Origin: Novosphingobium sp. PP1Y
Lineage (GTDB): Bacteria > Pseudomonadota > Alphaproteobacteria > Sphingomonadales > Sphingomonadaceae
DNA length: 64,000 nucleotides
Direction: 5' to 3'
Assembly: GCF_000253255.1 (NCBI RefSeq)
Contig: NC_015580.1
Coordinates: 3,847,487-3,911,486 of the forward strand
Within the stretch, counting starts at the first letter, position 1, and every line of letters begins with the position of its first letter. Shown here piece by piece: positions 33,677 through 42,207 of the stretch. A program made the position numbers and the translations under genes. Under the pieces are notes generated by a model. It made no database searches and was not told the DNA's origin. It saw only the letters and a program-made list of their open reading frames with translations.

Positions 33677-34663
33677 GTGCACCGCAGCATCGCCCTTCTG
33701 CTTCTGATCCTGCTTGCAGCCGTCACCTGGCTGCGCTCACCCAGAGCGCCGCGCCTGTCAGAAATGACGTTCGACTACGTCGCCCTCACGCCGCGCCCCG
33801 GAACAGACCAGCACTATCACCTCGGCGCATTCCGACTGGAAGGCGCGTGGCACATGGCCAGCAGGTCGCGCGGGTTCGGCGGCTATTCGACGCTGCTTGC
33901 GATGCCGGACGGACAGCTCCTCGCCGTCAGCGATTCGGGCGGATACTTGCGCTTCACCTTGCCGGGCCAAAAACCCGGCGCACTGGCGAGCGGCAGCCTG
34001 GATATCAGCCGCTGGAACGACAAGGCCGATCGCGATGTCGAATCGGCGACGCGCGATCCGCGTACCGGGACGATCTGGCTGGGCATGGAGGGCTCCAATT
34101 CCATCGTTCGGCTCGGCCCCGAACTGAACGTGGAAGCCAAGGTCCGGCCCGGCGCGATTCGCCACTGGGGCGTGAACTCGGGCCCGGAAGCCATGACCCG
34201 CCTTGCCGACGGGCGATTCGTCCTGCTGCGCGAGGCTTTCAAGGGCCGGCTGGAGGATCGCAGACACGACGCGGTCGTGTTCGAGGGCGATCCCGCGACG
34301 CGGCCGAAATCGTGGCATTTCACCTTCGATGGGCCGAAGGGCTTCAGTCCCACCGACATGACGCAATTGCCCGACGGCCGCCTGCTGATCCTGATGCGAC
34401 GGCTGGTCTGGCCGATGCCGCAGCGATTCGCCGGGCGCATCGCCATCGCCGACCCGGCCGAGATTCGTCCCGGCGCGATCTGGCACGCAAGGGAAGTGGC
34501 CCGAATCGCCTCGAGCTTGCCGGTCGACAATTTCGAAGGCCTTGCCGCCGTGCCGCAGGGCAAGGATCGCCTGACCGTCTGGCTGATCTCGGACGACAAT
34601 TTTTCGGATTTCCAGCGCACGCTGCTCTGGAAACTCTCCGTCGATCCACGCGACCTGCCCTGA
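33677..34663 (+). CDS. Esterase-like activity of phytase family protein
   Basis: A 328-aa exported protein of the phytase-like esterase family (PF13449), a beta-propeller. A short signal or anchor (IALLLLILLAAVTWL) is followed by propeller strands with GGYSTLLAMPDGQLLAVSDSGGYLRF, NSGPEAMTRLADGRFVLLREA, GFSPTDMTQLPDGRLLILMRR and NFEGLAAV. The start is a GTG at 33677. Family members sit in the periplasm, and their substrates are poorly known. A terminator follows at 34705. Confidence 0.88.
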   Translation: MHRSIALLLLILLAAVTWLRSPRAPRLSEMTFDYVALTPRPGTDQHYHLGAFRLEGAWHMASRSRGFGGYSTLLAMPDGQLLAVSDSGGYLRFTLPGQKPGALASGSLDISRWNDKADRDVESATRDPRTGTIWLGMEGSNSIVRLGPELNVEAKVRPGAIRHWGVNSGPEAMTRLADGRFVLLREAFKGRLEDRRHDAVVFEGDPATRPKSWHFTFDGPKGFSPTDMTQLPDGRLLILMRRLVWPMPQRFAGRIAIADPAEIRPGAIWHAREVARIASSLPVDNFEGLAAVPQGKDRLTVWLISDDNFSDFQRTLLWKLSVDPRDLP

Positions 34664-34704
34664 GAACCGCACAGGAAAAGTACCGGGAAGCAGGCAGGCA
34701 CGCG

Positions 34705-34738
34705 AAAAGGCGCGTGAGGAACCCTCGCACGCCTTTTT
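34705..34738. terminator. Bidirectional terminator between phytase-like gene and rpmB
   Basis: AAAAGGCGCGTGAGG (34705-34719) pairs with CCTCGCACGCCTTTT (34723-34737), 13 of 15 positions matching, with A/T runs on both sides. It can end both convergent transcripts. Confidence 0.82.
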
Positions 34739-34779
34739 AGAACCAGTGCCTTGTCAGGCTCCCCGAAGGAAGCCGGAAA

Positions 34780-35064
34780 TCAGGCGGCCTGCTTCTTCTT
34801 CAGCTCACGCTTCACCTTGACGGCGCGCGGGCTGAGCTTCGTGTCGGAAGTCTTCAGCAGCCAGTTGTCGAGGCCGCCGTTGTGCTCAACCGAGCGAAGG
34901 CCGTGCGTCGAAACGCGGAACTTGAAGCTACGCTCCAGACCTTCCGACATCAGCGTGACGTTCTGAAGGTTGGGCAGGAACACGCGCTTGGTCTTGTTGT
35001 TGGCGTGGCTGACGTTGCAGCCGACCTGACGACCCTTGCCGGTCAGTTCGCAGATGCGGGACAT
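34780..35064 (-). CDS. rpmB: 50S ribosomal protein L28
   Basis: A 94-aa ribosomal protein. SRICELTGKGRQVGCNVSHANNKTKRVFLPNLQ is the family start, and STHGLRSVEHNGGLDNWLL follows with a basic tail (KVKRELKKKQ). The length is typical of alphaproteobacterial L28. Transcribed alone on the minus strand, divergent from tadA, with a terminator downstream. Confidence 0.98.
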   Translation of the reverse strand: MSRICELTGKGRQVGCNVSHANNKTKRVFLPNLQNVTLMSEGLERSFKFRVSTHGLRSVEHNGGLDNWLLKTSDTKLSPRAVKVKRELKKKQAA

Positions 35065-35178
35065 GTCTACTCTCGCTCGAAAAAAATCTTGGCCGTTTGT
35101 ACGGGAAGGCGCGCCCTTACCGAGTCACCAGGTGAACGTCAAGTTGCGCCGCGGTTTTTCGCAGGCTAGCGCGTCCTC

Positions 35179-35634
35179 ATGACTCGCTGGCCGCTCCCCG
35201 AATACATGCAACTGGCGCTGACGCAAGCCCGGGAAGCCGCGGATTCGGGCGAAGTGCCTATCGGCGCGGTGATCGTCAGGGACGGAAAGGTCATCGCCAC
35301 CGGCCGCAACGGCCCGCGCGAACGCCACGACCCGACCAGCCACGCAGAAATCGAAGCGATTCGCGCCGCCGCCCGGATTCTCGGCAATGAGCGACTCGAA
35401 GGGTGCGAGCTATGGGTGACGCTGGAGCCCTGCGCGATGTGCGCCGGGGCAATCTCCCACGCCCGCATCGCCCGGCTCTATTACGCCGCGCCCGATCCCA
35501 AAGGCGGCGCGGTCGAACATGGCGCGCGCGTCTTCGAACACGACCAGTGCCTGCACCGTCCGGAAGTCTATTCGGGCATGGGGGAAGCCGAAGCTGCGGA
35601 AATGCTCAGGGCTTTCTTCAGGGACCGCAGGTAG
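35179..35634 (+). CDS. tadA: tRNA-specific adenosine deaminase TadA
   Basis: A 151-aa zinc deaminase that converts A34 of tRNA-Arg(ACG) to inosine. The catalytic HAEIEAI (His and Glu) and the zinc-binding LEPCAMCAGAI (two Cys) are present, along with VPIGAVIV and DPKGGAVEHG. The length is normal for the tRNA enzyme, not the mRNA or cytosine deaminases. The start is ATG at 35179. It is convergent with the RNase T2 gene. Confidence 0.96.
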   Translation: MTRWPLPEYMQLALTQAREAADSGEVPIGAVIVRDGKVIATGRNGPRERHDPTSHAEIEAIRAAARILGNERLEGCELWVTLEPCAMCAGAISHARIARLYYAAPDPKGGAVEHGARVFEHDQCLHRPEVYSGMGEAEAAEMLRAFFRDRR

Positions 35635-35645
35635 CCCTTGTCGCC

Positions 35646-36356
35646 CTACAGGCCCCGCCAGATCTTCAGCGGGGCGGAATCGGCGGCCCCCCACTGCCTG
35701 CGGTCGCAGGCCCGGGGCATGAAATCCTTGCCGTAGCAAAGCTCGATCGCGCGCAGCCAGCCGCCGCGGCTGACGTCCACGCCGACCTGATCCGCCGTCC
35801 AGTCCGGATTACCGGCGAGAAAGGCACGGCGCAGATCGCCCACCGTCAGGTCTTCCTCGCGCGAGAGACGATCGGCATCGGGCCAGCGGATCGAGCGCCA
35901 GAGAATCGCGCTGACCTTGAAGTAGGTCTCCGGCCGCTTCGTCATGCAACTGCCGTGCTTGGCCCATTCATGGGCGAGGAGGCGGGCAGAGGGCGTCATG
36001 CACATATGGCGGCGGAGCAGGTCGGGCGAGGGCAGTGGCCGGATTGCACACCACTGCGGCGCAGGGCCCTTGCGCGCTTCGGGCCAGAGGCCGTGCAGGA
36101 CGAAGCCGAAACGTCCGTTGCGGCGCGAACACTGCATCGAATCCATCTCGCCGCTCATCTTGCAGTAATCGGGAGACCAGCTTGCCGCTAGGGTATAGCC
36201 CGCGACGGCGACCTTGCGGACCGGCCCGTCGGGCGCCTGCGGCCCCACCGGGGCAATGCTGCGCGGTACGGCGCACTGATAGGCCTGGGTGAGCGCAGGC
36301 GCCGGCATAAGCGCCGCAAGGACCAGACCGGCCCGAGCCGCGAGCAGGGGCCTCAC
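35646..36356 (-). CDS. Secreted ribonuclease T2 family protein
   Basis: A 236-aa protein with a signal peptide (MRPLLAARAGLVLAALMPAPALTQA). Both T2 catalytic segments are intact: CAS1 as FVLHGLWPE and CAS2 as HEWAKHGSC, each with the catalytic His. SWSPDYC and other cysteines suggest disulfides. It would cut RNA without base preference to cyclic phosphates in the periplasm or outside the cell. The gene overlaps nadC by 4 nt (ATGA), so it is translated after NadC. Confidence 0.92.
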   Translation of the reverse strand: MRPLLAARAGLVLAALMPAPALTQAYQCAVPRSIAPVGPQAPDGPVRKVAVAGYTLAASWSPDYCKMSGEMDSMQCSRRNGRFGFVLHGLWPEARKGPAPQWCAIRPLPSPDLLRRHMCMTPSARLLAHEWAKHGSCMTKRPETYFKVSAILWRSIRWPDADRLSREEDLTVGDLRRAFLAGNPDWTADQVGVDVSRGGWLRAIELCYGKDFMPRACDRRQWGAADSAPLKIWRGL

Positions 36357-37213
36357 AGCGGCGTGAAGTCGAGGCCGATGTCGGCAGCCGGTGCGCTCTG
36401 GGTGAGACGGCCCACCGAGACATAAGTGACGCCCGAGGCGGCAATCGCGCCGATGGTCCTGAGATTGACGCCGCCCGAAGCCTCGGTCGGCACGCGTCCG
36501 GCGACCAAGGCGACCGCCTCGCGCAGCATGTCAGGCCCCATGTTGTCGAGCAGGAGGTGATGCGCGCCCGCTTCGATGGCAGGCTCGATCTGGTCGAGCC
36601 GATCGACTTCGCAGATGATCTGGGCCACGCCCGCCGCCTTGGCACGCCCCACGGCCGGACCGACGCCGCCGGCGACGAGGACGTGGTTGTCCTTGATCAT
36701 CGCTGCATCCCACAGGCCCATGCGGTGGTTCTGCGCGCCACCGGTGCGGGTTGCGTACTTTTCGAGGTGACGCAGGCCCGGGATCGTCTTGCGCGTATCG
36801 AGAAGGATGCCGTGTCCGCCCATGGCATCGACATACTCGCGCGTCATCGTTGCGATCCCGGACAGGTGCTGCACGGTGTTGAGCGCACTGCGCTCCGCCG
36901 TGAGCATGGCGCGGGCATTGCCCGAGAGGCGCATGAGGTCCGACCCGGGCCCGACGCGGGCGCCCTCCTCGACGAGGATCTCTATTTCCATCGCAGGGTC
37001 GAGCTTGCGGAAGAAAGCCGCGGCGACCGGCAGGCCCGCGACAGTGATGGCGTCGCGCGAATCCATGGTGCCGGCAAAACGCGCATCGGCGTCGATCACG
37101 CTTTCCGATGTCACGTCATGCCCGCCCCCGGGCAGGCCCACGCCGAGGTCTTCGGCAAGCGTTGCATCAACGAAGGCGGCAAGGTCGAAACCGGTCAGCG
37201 TGAAATCGTTCAT
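36353..37213 (-). CDS. nadC: Nicotinate-nucleotide pyrophosphorylase (carboxylating)
   Basis: A 286-aa enzyme that turns quinolinate and PRPP into nicotinate mononucleotide in NAD synthesis. Signatures: LAEDLGVGLPGGGHDVTSE, AERSALNTVQHLSGIAT, LDTRKTIPGLRHLEKYA, GGAQNHRMGLWDAAMIKDNH and EASGGVNLRTI. The ATG at 37213 (MNDFTLTGF) is preferred over upstream in-frame starts at 37225 and 37303. It is the first gene of a nadC-RNase T2 pair. nadA and nadB are not in the window. Confidence 0.96.
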   Translation of the reverse strand: MNDFTLTGFDLAAFVDATLAEDLGVGLPGGGHDVTSESVIDADARFAGTMDSRDAITVAGLPVAAAFFRKLDPAMEIEILVEEGARVGPGSDLMRLSGNARAMLTAERSALNTVQHLSGIATMTREYVDAMGGHGILLDTRKTIPGLRHLEKYATRTGGAQNHRMGLWDAAMIKDNHVLVAGGVGPAVGRAKAAGVAQIICEVDRLDQIEPAIEAGAHHLLLDNMGPDMLREAVALVAGRVPTEASGGVNLRTIGAIAASGVTYVSVGRLTQSAPAADIGLDFTPL

Positions 37214-37559
37214 GGCGCCGTCCATGCCAAGGCCGCGGGCCCGTGTCGAGAACCACCATCGATGCGCGATTTGCAATCGCGGCCGCATGGGACCATAGCG
37301 CAAGGATCACGAGCATCCGAATTCGTAGGCGCTCGTGGCTGAGAGACCATCCGCGCTCCCGCTTACGTTGCCGGAGCATCGAGATGAAAATCGATCATTT
37401 GAGTTCGCACCGGAGCATCCCGGCCGCAGCCTCGTCCGCCCTGATTCAGGCCCTGCCTGTGCTGGGGACGGCGCTTTCCTGCCAGCAGACCGCGCATGGT
37501 TTCTGCGGGGCGATAGCGAAACCAAGACACCTCACTCCCCTCAGACCCGGAGAAATGCC
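37214..37559. other. 346-bp intergenic region between nadC and a small gene
   Basis: No confident gene. CCGGAGCATC occurs twice (near 37371 and 37411). A 59-codon plus-strand frame starts at the ATG at 37384 and stops in an ATGA overlap with the following gene, so a leader peptide is possible, but its codon use is not convincing. Promoters for nadC and the small gene must be here. Confidence 0.45.
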
Positions 37560-37769
37560 ATGAACGACAGCGTCGAAAAACCCTACCTCATCCAGAAAGG
37601 CGAGGATGGCAAATACCGGCTGACCGTGCGCGACACGCACTACAATTCGCGCGGCTATCCGATCGTCAAGTCGACCCTGCAGGACGAAGTCTTCGACACG
37701 CAGTCCGCAGCCAAGACTTTCGCGCGCGAGAACTTCAAGGCCCAGGCCGGACAGTACGCGACGAAGTAA
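37560..37769 (+). CDS. Small conserved hypothetical protein (69 aa)
   Basis: A 69-residue soluble protein: MNDSVEKPYLIQKGEDGKYRL, then THYNSRGYPIVKSTLQDEVFDTQSAAKTFARENF. A GGAG lies 8-11 nt before the ATG (37560), giving good start support. The pattern of tyrosine-rich strands followed by a helix looks like a small folded domain. A terminator follows at 37802. Its function is not known to me. Confidence 0.8.
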   Translation: MNDSVEKPYLIQKGEDGKYRLTVRDTHYNSRGYPIVKSTLQDEVFDTQSAAKTFARENFKAQAGQYATK

Positions 37770-37801
37770 GCTGGCGTCCGACTTCAGGTCCGCAAACGAC
37801 G

Positions 37802-37829
37802 AAGGCCAGGAGCGAGAGCCCCTGGCCTT
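37802..37829. terminator. Bidirectional terminator
   Basis: AAGGCCAGG (37802-37810) and CCTGGCCTT (37821-37829) form a perfect 9-bp stem, which GC pairing inside the loop can extend. It lies between the small plus-strand gene and the convergent response regulator. Confidence 0.7.
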
Positions 37830-37860
37830 TCCTGTTCGTGCGCCGTCGGCGGCGCCTTTA

Positions 37861-38658
37861 TCAGTGAACGAAACGCGCAATCACGTCGCGGTACGAACGG
37901 CTGACTTTGACCTGCGCGCCTGAATCGAGCACGAGGAAACATTCGCCGTTGGTATGCGGCTTGACCTGGCGGACCTGGTTCAGGTTGACGATGGTCGAGC
38001 GGTGGACGCGCTGGAACACGCGCGGGTCGAGCCGGCGCTCGAGGTCCTTCATCGTTTCGCGCAGGATCAGCGAGTTGTCTGCCGTGCGGATGCACATGTA
38101 GTCGCCAGCCGCCTCGATATGCTCGATGCTGTCAACGTCGATGCGGAAGATCTGGCCGCGATCCTTGATGTTGATCAGCTTTTCATAGCGATCGGCATTG
38201 GGATCGGTTTCCTCGGGCATGGCCTCGACCGCGTCGGGGGCAACTTCGGCCAGCACGTTCTTGAGCTTCTCCGCCTCGTCGGCTGAGCGCTTCTCGGCGA
38301 TGCGCTGGCGCACGCGCGCAAGGGTATCGTCCAGCTTCGATTCCTCGACCGGCTTCATCAGGTAGTTCACCGCATTCGCCTCGAAGGCGCGCACGGCATG
38401 TTCCTGGTAGGCGGTGACGAAGACGAAGAGCGGCGGCTCGATCTCCATGACGCCCTTGACCACCGAGAACCCGTCGAAGCCGGGCATCTGGATGTCGAGG
38501 AACACGAGGTCGGGCTTTTCGGTCTTGATCTTGCGGATCGCTTCGCGTCCGTTCGAGCAGGTATCGATGATCTCGACGTCCGGATACTTTTCAAGGCGCA
38601 GCTGAAGGCCCTGAATCGCGAGTTTCTCATCATCGACGAGGATGGTGCGGATGGTCAT
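37861..38658 (-). CDS. LytTR-type response regulator
   Basis: A 265-aa regulator. The receiver domain (residues 1-120) has the acidic pair in VDDEK, the phospho-Asp in LVFLDIQMPGFDGF and the conserved Lys in YLMKPVEE. A linker follows, then a LytTR DNA-binding domain (about 160-265: INIKDRGQIFRIDVDSIEHIEAAGDYM, RVHRSTIVNLNQVRQ). It starts at the ATG at 38658 rather than the open upstream codons. Its kinase is encoded 46 nt upstream in the same operon. A paralogous pair lies at 48385-50440. Confidence 0.93.
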   Translation of the reverse strand: MTIRTILVDDEKLAIQGLQLRLEKYPDVEIIDTCSNGREAIRKIKTEKPDLVFLDIQMPGFDGFSVVKGVMEIEPPLFVFVTAYQEHAVRAFEANAVNYLMKPVEESKLDDTLARVRQRIAEKRSADEAEKLKNVLAEVAPDAVEAMPEETDPNADRYEKLINIKDRGQIFRIDVDSIEHIEAAGDYMCIRTADNSLILRETMKDLERRLDPRVFQRVHRSTIVNLNQVRQVKPHTNGECFLVLDSGAQVKVSRSYRDVIARFVH

Positions 38659-38704
38659 CTTGTTCGTTCTCCGGGCCCCATAACGCATGAGACCCAAAAT
38701 TGTT

Positions 38705-39868
38705 TCATTGTGCAGCCATTGCGGCAAGCCGAGGGGCTTCCGGGACGTCCTCTGCTGCTTCGCGGCGCTCGACAGGAATTTCGATCAGGACGGCAAAGCC
38801 GCCTTCGATCGGCTCGACAGTCTCGAATCGGTGATGTTCGCCATAGGCCTGGGACAGGCGATCACGGATATTGGACAGACCAACGCCCGTGGAGACGGGC
38901 TCACCTCCATCGTATGACATGCCCGACAACCTGTTGTCGGTGGTGGGGCTTTGCAAGCCGGGGCCGGTGTCCGAAACGGTAATGCGAAGCATGGAGCCGA
39001 CGAGTTGCGCCGAAATGGTGATTTCCGCGCCGCTTTCCTGCGGGGTCACGGCATACTTGATGGCGTTCTCGACCAGCGGCTGCAGCAGCAATGAAGGCAG
39101 CAGGCAGGATTCGGTCGCCGGATCGATGTGGAAGGTGGTCCGCAGGCGCTCTTCGAAGCGCATGCGCTCGATATCGAGGTAGAGCTTGAGCGTCTCCACT
39201 TCCTGCGCAACCGTCACCCGCGCAGAGGGCTTGTTGACGAGCGTATAGCGCAGGAACGACGAGAGCCGCGAGAGCATGGCATTGGCCGGCTCGGTCTGCT
39301 TGAGCAGCACCAGGGTCGAGATCGAATTGAGCGTATTGAACAGGAAATGCGGGTTGAGCTGGTAGCGCAGCATCGCCAGCTGCGCCTGGGTCGCCTGATT
39401 CTCCAGCCGGATCAGCTGGTCGTTCTGCTCCTCGATCTGCAGATAGAAGTTGATGGCGTAATAGAGCGCTGACCAGGCCCCGAGCAGGGTGGCATCGAGG
39501 TAGAACACGCCAAGGAACAGCTGGGTAAAGGTCGCATCGCTGTCCGAACGGTACAGCGAGATGACCCAGGCATCGATGAAGGCGTTGAGGCCCACCGCGA
39601 AAGGCAGGATCAGCGCGGTCATGCCCCAGGTCACCAGCGCCCGGCGGGTGATCAATGTGCGATAGATGACCGAGAGCACCAGCGAGATCGAGAAGCCGGT
39701 GATCGTGGCGATCAGGACCAGGACAAGGAACGAGAGGCGCTGGTCGTTGGCGATCGCCGACATCGTGCGCAGCAGCATGGCCCCGCCCCAGCCGAGCGCC
39801 TGGAGGCGCCAGAAGGCCTTGTCCTTGTCGGCAAAGAACGGAATGGGCTGGATAGGCAGGACGCTCAT
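38705..39868 (-). CDS. LytS-type sensor histidine kinase
   Basis: A 387-aa membrane kinase. Four or five hydrophobic segments fill residues 25-145. A coiled coil (QIEEQNDQLIRLENQATQAQLAMLRYQ) leads to the phospho-acceptor His174 in NPHFLFNTLNSIS, the HisKA_7TM/His_kinase family hallmark. The ATPase part shows QPLVENAIKYAV, DTGPGL and GVGLSNIRDRL. With almost no periplasmic domain it probably senses something in the membrane. It is co-transcribed with the LytTR regulator. Confidence 0.93.
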   Translation of the reverse strand: MSVLPIQPIPFFADKDKAFWRLQALGWGGAMLLRTMSAIANDQRLSFLVLVLIATITGFSISLVLSVIYRTLITRRALVTWGMTALILPFAVGLNAFIDAWVISLYRSDSDATFTQLFLGVFYLDATLLGAWSALYYAINFYLQIEEQNDQLIRLENQATQAQLAMLRYQLNPHFLFNTLNSISTLVLLKQTEPANAMLSRLSSFLRYTLVNKPSARVTVAQEVETLKLYLDIERMRFEERLRTTFHIDPATESCLLPSLLLQPLVENAIKYAVTPQESGAEITISAQLVGSMLRITVSDTGPGLQSPTTDNRLSGMSYDGGEPVSTGVGLSNIRDRLSQAYGEHHRFETVEPIEGGFAVLIEIPVERREAAEDVPEAPRLAAMAAQ

Positions 39869-39932
39869 GACCGCTTCCTAGCCCAGATCCGCGCAAAGCT
39901 GAACAATCCCCTGCGACAGGATGTTCCCTTTA

Positions 39933-40631
39933 TCAACTCCCCCGAGCGTCGGCGACCGCGCTGGAGAGCTGATCGATGCCCACCGCGCCCGAAATCAGGC
40001 GATCGCCCGCGATCCAGCTTGGCGTTCCCCCGAAGCCGAGATTGCCGGCGGTTTCGTAATTGCGCTGGATTTCCGCCGCCACATCCTTGCTCTCGGCCAC
40101 CTTGCGGGCGCGCTCCATGTCAAGGCCGACGGCCTTGGCGGTCGCCTCGATGGTCTGCGGGTCGAGCTGCCCGGCCGCGAACATCGCATCGTGGAACTCG
40201 GCAAACTTGCCCTGCTCCGCTGCGGCAAGGGCCATCCTCGCCGCTTCCGGGCTGTGCGGGCTGATGATCGGCAGTTCGCGGATGACGATGCGCAGGTCGG
40301 GGTTCTTTTTCACCAGCTCGATCACGTCAGGCAGGCTCGCGCGGCAGTATCCGCAGGCATAGTCGCTGAATTCGACAAGCGTGACCTTGCCCTCGGGGTT
40401 GCCCAGCACCGCGCCGGGGAAGGGCGTTTCCACTGCCTGACGCACGCCGGCGAGCTGCTTGCTGCTCTGCCGGTTCTGGAGATTCTCCATCGCCTGCGGC
40501 AGGATTTCGGGATGATCGAGGATATAGTCGTGCACCACGCTTTCGATCGCCATGCGCCCGCCGAACCAGCCGCCGACACCGAGAACCGCGATCAGCACAG
40601 CGAAAAATGCGTACTTCATGCCTGTAGCCAT
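39933..40631 (-). CDS. DsbA family thioredoxin-fold protein
   Basis: A 232-aa periplasmic protein. The N-terminal hydrophobic helix (YAFFAVLIAVLGVGGWFGG) is a signal or anchor. A helical stretch with YILDHPEILPQAMENLQ is typical of alphaproteobacterial DsbA/Com1-like proteins. The active site is CGYC in EFSDYACGYCRASLP, and the cis-Pro loop is GFGGTPSWIAGD. It probably makes or isomerises disulfides. Two starts are possible (40631 and 40619). The M48 protease gene lies directly downstream of it on the same strand. Confidence 0.92.
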   Translation of the reverse strand: MATGMKYAFFAVLIAVLGVGGWFGGRMAIESVVHDYILDHPEILPQAMENLQNRQSSKQLAGVRQAVETPFPGAVLGNPEGKVTLVEFSDYACGYCRASLPDVIELVKKNPDLRIVIRELPIISPHSPEAARMALAAAEQGKFAEFHDAMFAAGQLDPQTIEATAKAVGLDMERARKVAESKDVAAEIQRNYETAGNLGFGGTPSWIAGDRLISGAVGIDQLSSAVADARGS

Positions 40632-40685
40632 TCGTAGATCCTGCCTCGTTGCGGCAAAGCGCGCCGCCGCTTTCTGCGCGCTGTC

Positions 40686-42056
40686 CTAGCGACGCTTCTT
40701 CTCGCGTTCCAGTTCGGCGCGTGCCTGCATCTCGATATCCTGCGCGCGGATCCAGTCCGGCGTGCCCGTCGGCAGGCCTGCCTCGGCCGCCTGCGCGCTC
40801 ATCAGGGCGGCATTCATGTTGCCGGAGAGCACCTGCTGCTCCGCGCTGGCCAGCCTTGCGCGCGGCATGTCGCCCTTGGCCGCATAGATCACGCCGAGCT
40901 GGTACCAGGTGAACGGATTCTCGCGGTCGCGGGCCACCGCATTGCGCAGCACCCGTTCGGCCTCCTTGAAGTTCGACGGGTCCTCGGTCGCGATCAGGGC
41001 ATGGCCGAAGAGGGTCGCGATCAACGGCTGGTTTCCGGTCAGTTCGGTCGCCTTGCGCAGCGGCGCCAGCGCTTCTTGCGGACGGCCCGATTCCAGCAGG
41101 ATCTGACCTTCCAGCTCCAGGAAGTAAGGGTCCTCGGGATCGGCCTCGATCAGCGCATCGGTCTCGGCCGTGGCAAGATCGAACTGCGCGTCCTTGTGAT
41201 AGGCGTAGGCGCGGGCATAGTGGGCGGGAATCGAATTATCGGTCAGCGGGTACTGCCGCAGGACGTCCTTGGGTTCGGCAAGGTAGCCGAACAGCTTCGC
41301 CTTCATCCGCATGAAGCGCTGCTGCAGCTTGGGATCGTCTGGCTTGTTCCAGGCCGGGTCCTTCTCATAGGTATCCTGCAGCGTCTGGATGCGGTCGCCG
41401 GTGAGCGGGTGGGTGCTGTAGAACTCGTCGCCGTCCTTGGGGCGATAGCCATAGCGGAACTCGAGGTTCTGCAGCTTCTTGAAGAATTCGACCGAGCCAC
41501 GGCCGCTGATCCCAGCTGCGGAAAGGTACTGCGCCCCGGCGGCATCGGCCGAAGCCTCCTGCGAACGGTTATAGGCAAGGTACTTGCCCATGGCGGCCTG
41601 CTGGCCGGCCATGATCACGCCCATCGCCGCTTCACCGCCACCGGCTGCCGCCGCAGCCGCACCGAGCAGGAGCGAAAGCAGCGAAATATTGGTCGCGCTG
41701 CTGGCACCCAGATTGAGCACCGCATGCCCGCCGGTGACGTGACCCAGTTCGTGGGCGATCACGCCTTGCACTTCGCCTGCGGTATCCGCCTCGTTGATCA
41801 GGCCGCTGTTGACATAGACGGCCTGGCCGCCTGCAACGAAGGCATTCACGGAAGGGTCGTTGACGAGGACGATGTCGACATTGGCCGGATCGAGACCCGA
41901 TGCCTTGACCAGCGGCGCCGACATGTCCTTGAGCAGGGCCTCGGTCTCCGCATCGCGCAGGATCGATTGCGCCGCAGCCGGCGCGGCCGCCCAGCCGAGC
42001 AGGGCGAGGAAGGCCAGGAACCTCATCAGGGGGGCGGCAATTCGCTGAAACGGCAT
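40686..42056 (-). CDS. M48 family metalloprotease with TPR domain (BepA-like)
   Basis: A 456-aa periplasmic protein. A signal peptide (RFLAFLALLGWAAAPAAAQ) is followed by the M48 catalytic domain with the zinc motif HELGHVTGGH and the third ligand in NRSQEASADAAGAQYL. The C-terminal 200 residues are tetratricopeptide-like (AYAYHKDAQFDLATAETDALIEADPEDPYFLELEG and similar). This is the architecture of BepA/YfgC, which checks outer-membrane protein and LPS-transport assembly. The ATG at 42056 starts the signal peptide; the upstream frame is non-coding. Confidence 0.94.
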   Translation of the reverse strand: MPFQRIAAPLMRFLAFLALLGWAAAPAAAQSILRDAETEALLKDMSAPLVKASGLDPANVDIVLVNDPSVNAFVAGGQAVYVNSGLINEADTAGEVQGVIAHELGHVTGGHAVLNLGASSATNISLLSLLLGAAAAAAGGGEAAMGVIMAGQQAAMGKYLAYNRSQEASADAAGAQYLSAAGISGRGSVEFFKKLQNLEFRYGYRPKDGDEFYSTHPLTGDRIQTLQDTYEKDPAWNKPDDPKLQQRFMRMKAKLFGYLAEPKDVLRQYPLTDNSIPAHYARAYAYHKDAQFDLATAETDALIEADPEDPYFLELEGQILLESGRPQEALAPLRKATELTGNQPLIATLFGHALIATEDPSNFKEAERVLRNAVARDRENPFTWYQLGVIYAAKGDMPRARLASAEQQVLSGNMNAALMSAQAAEAGLPTGTPDWIRAQDIEMQARAELEREKKRR

Positions 42057-42207
42057 CGTCTCTCTTGGAACCCTTGCGGCCTTAACCCCCGCTGAAGCGC
42101 CGGGGATGGCCAGTTGTCGCGCGCTGGCCCGCCAGCCTAGCGGGCGCCGATGCCGTTTCCAAGGGCGCCGCCTGAGGAATGCCGGTCGAACGCCCCCCGG
42201 TCGGTTC

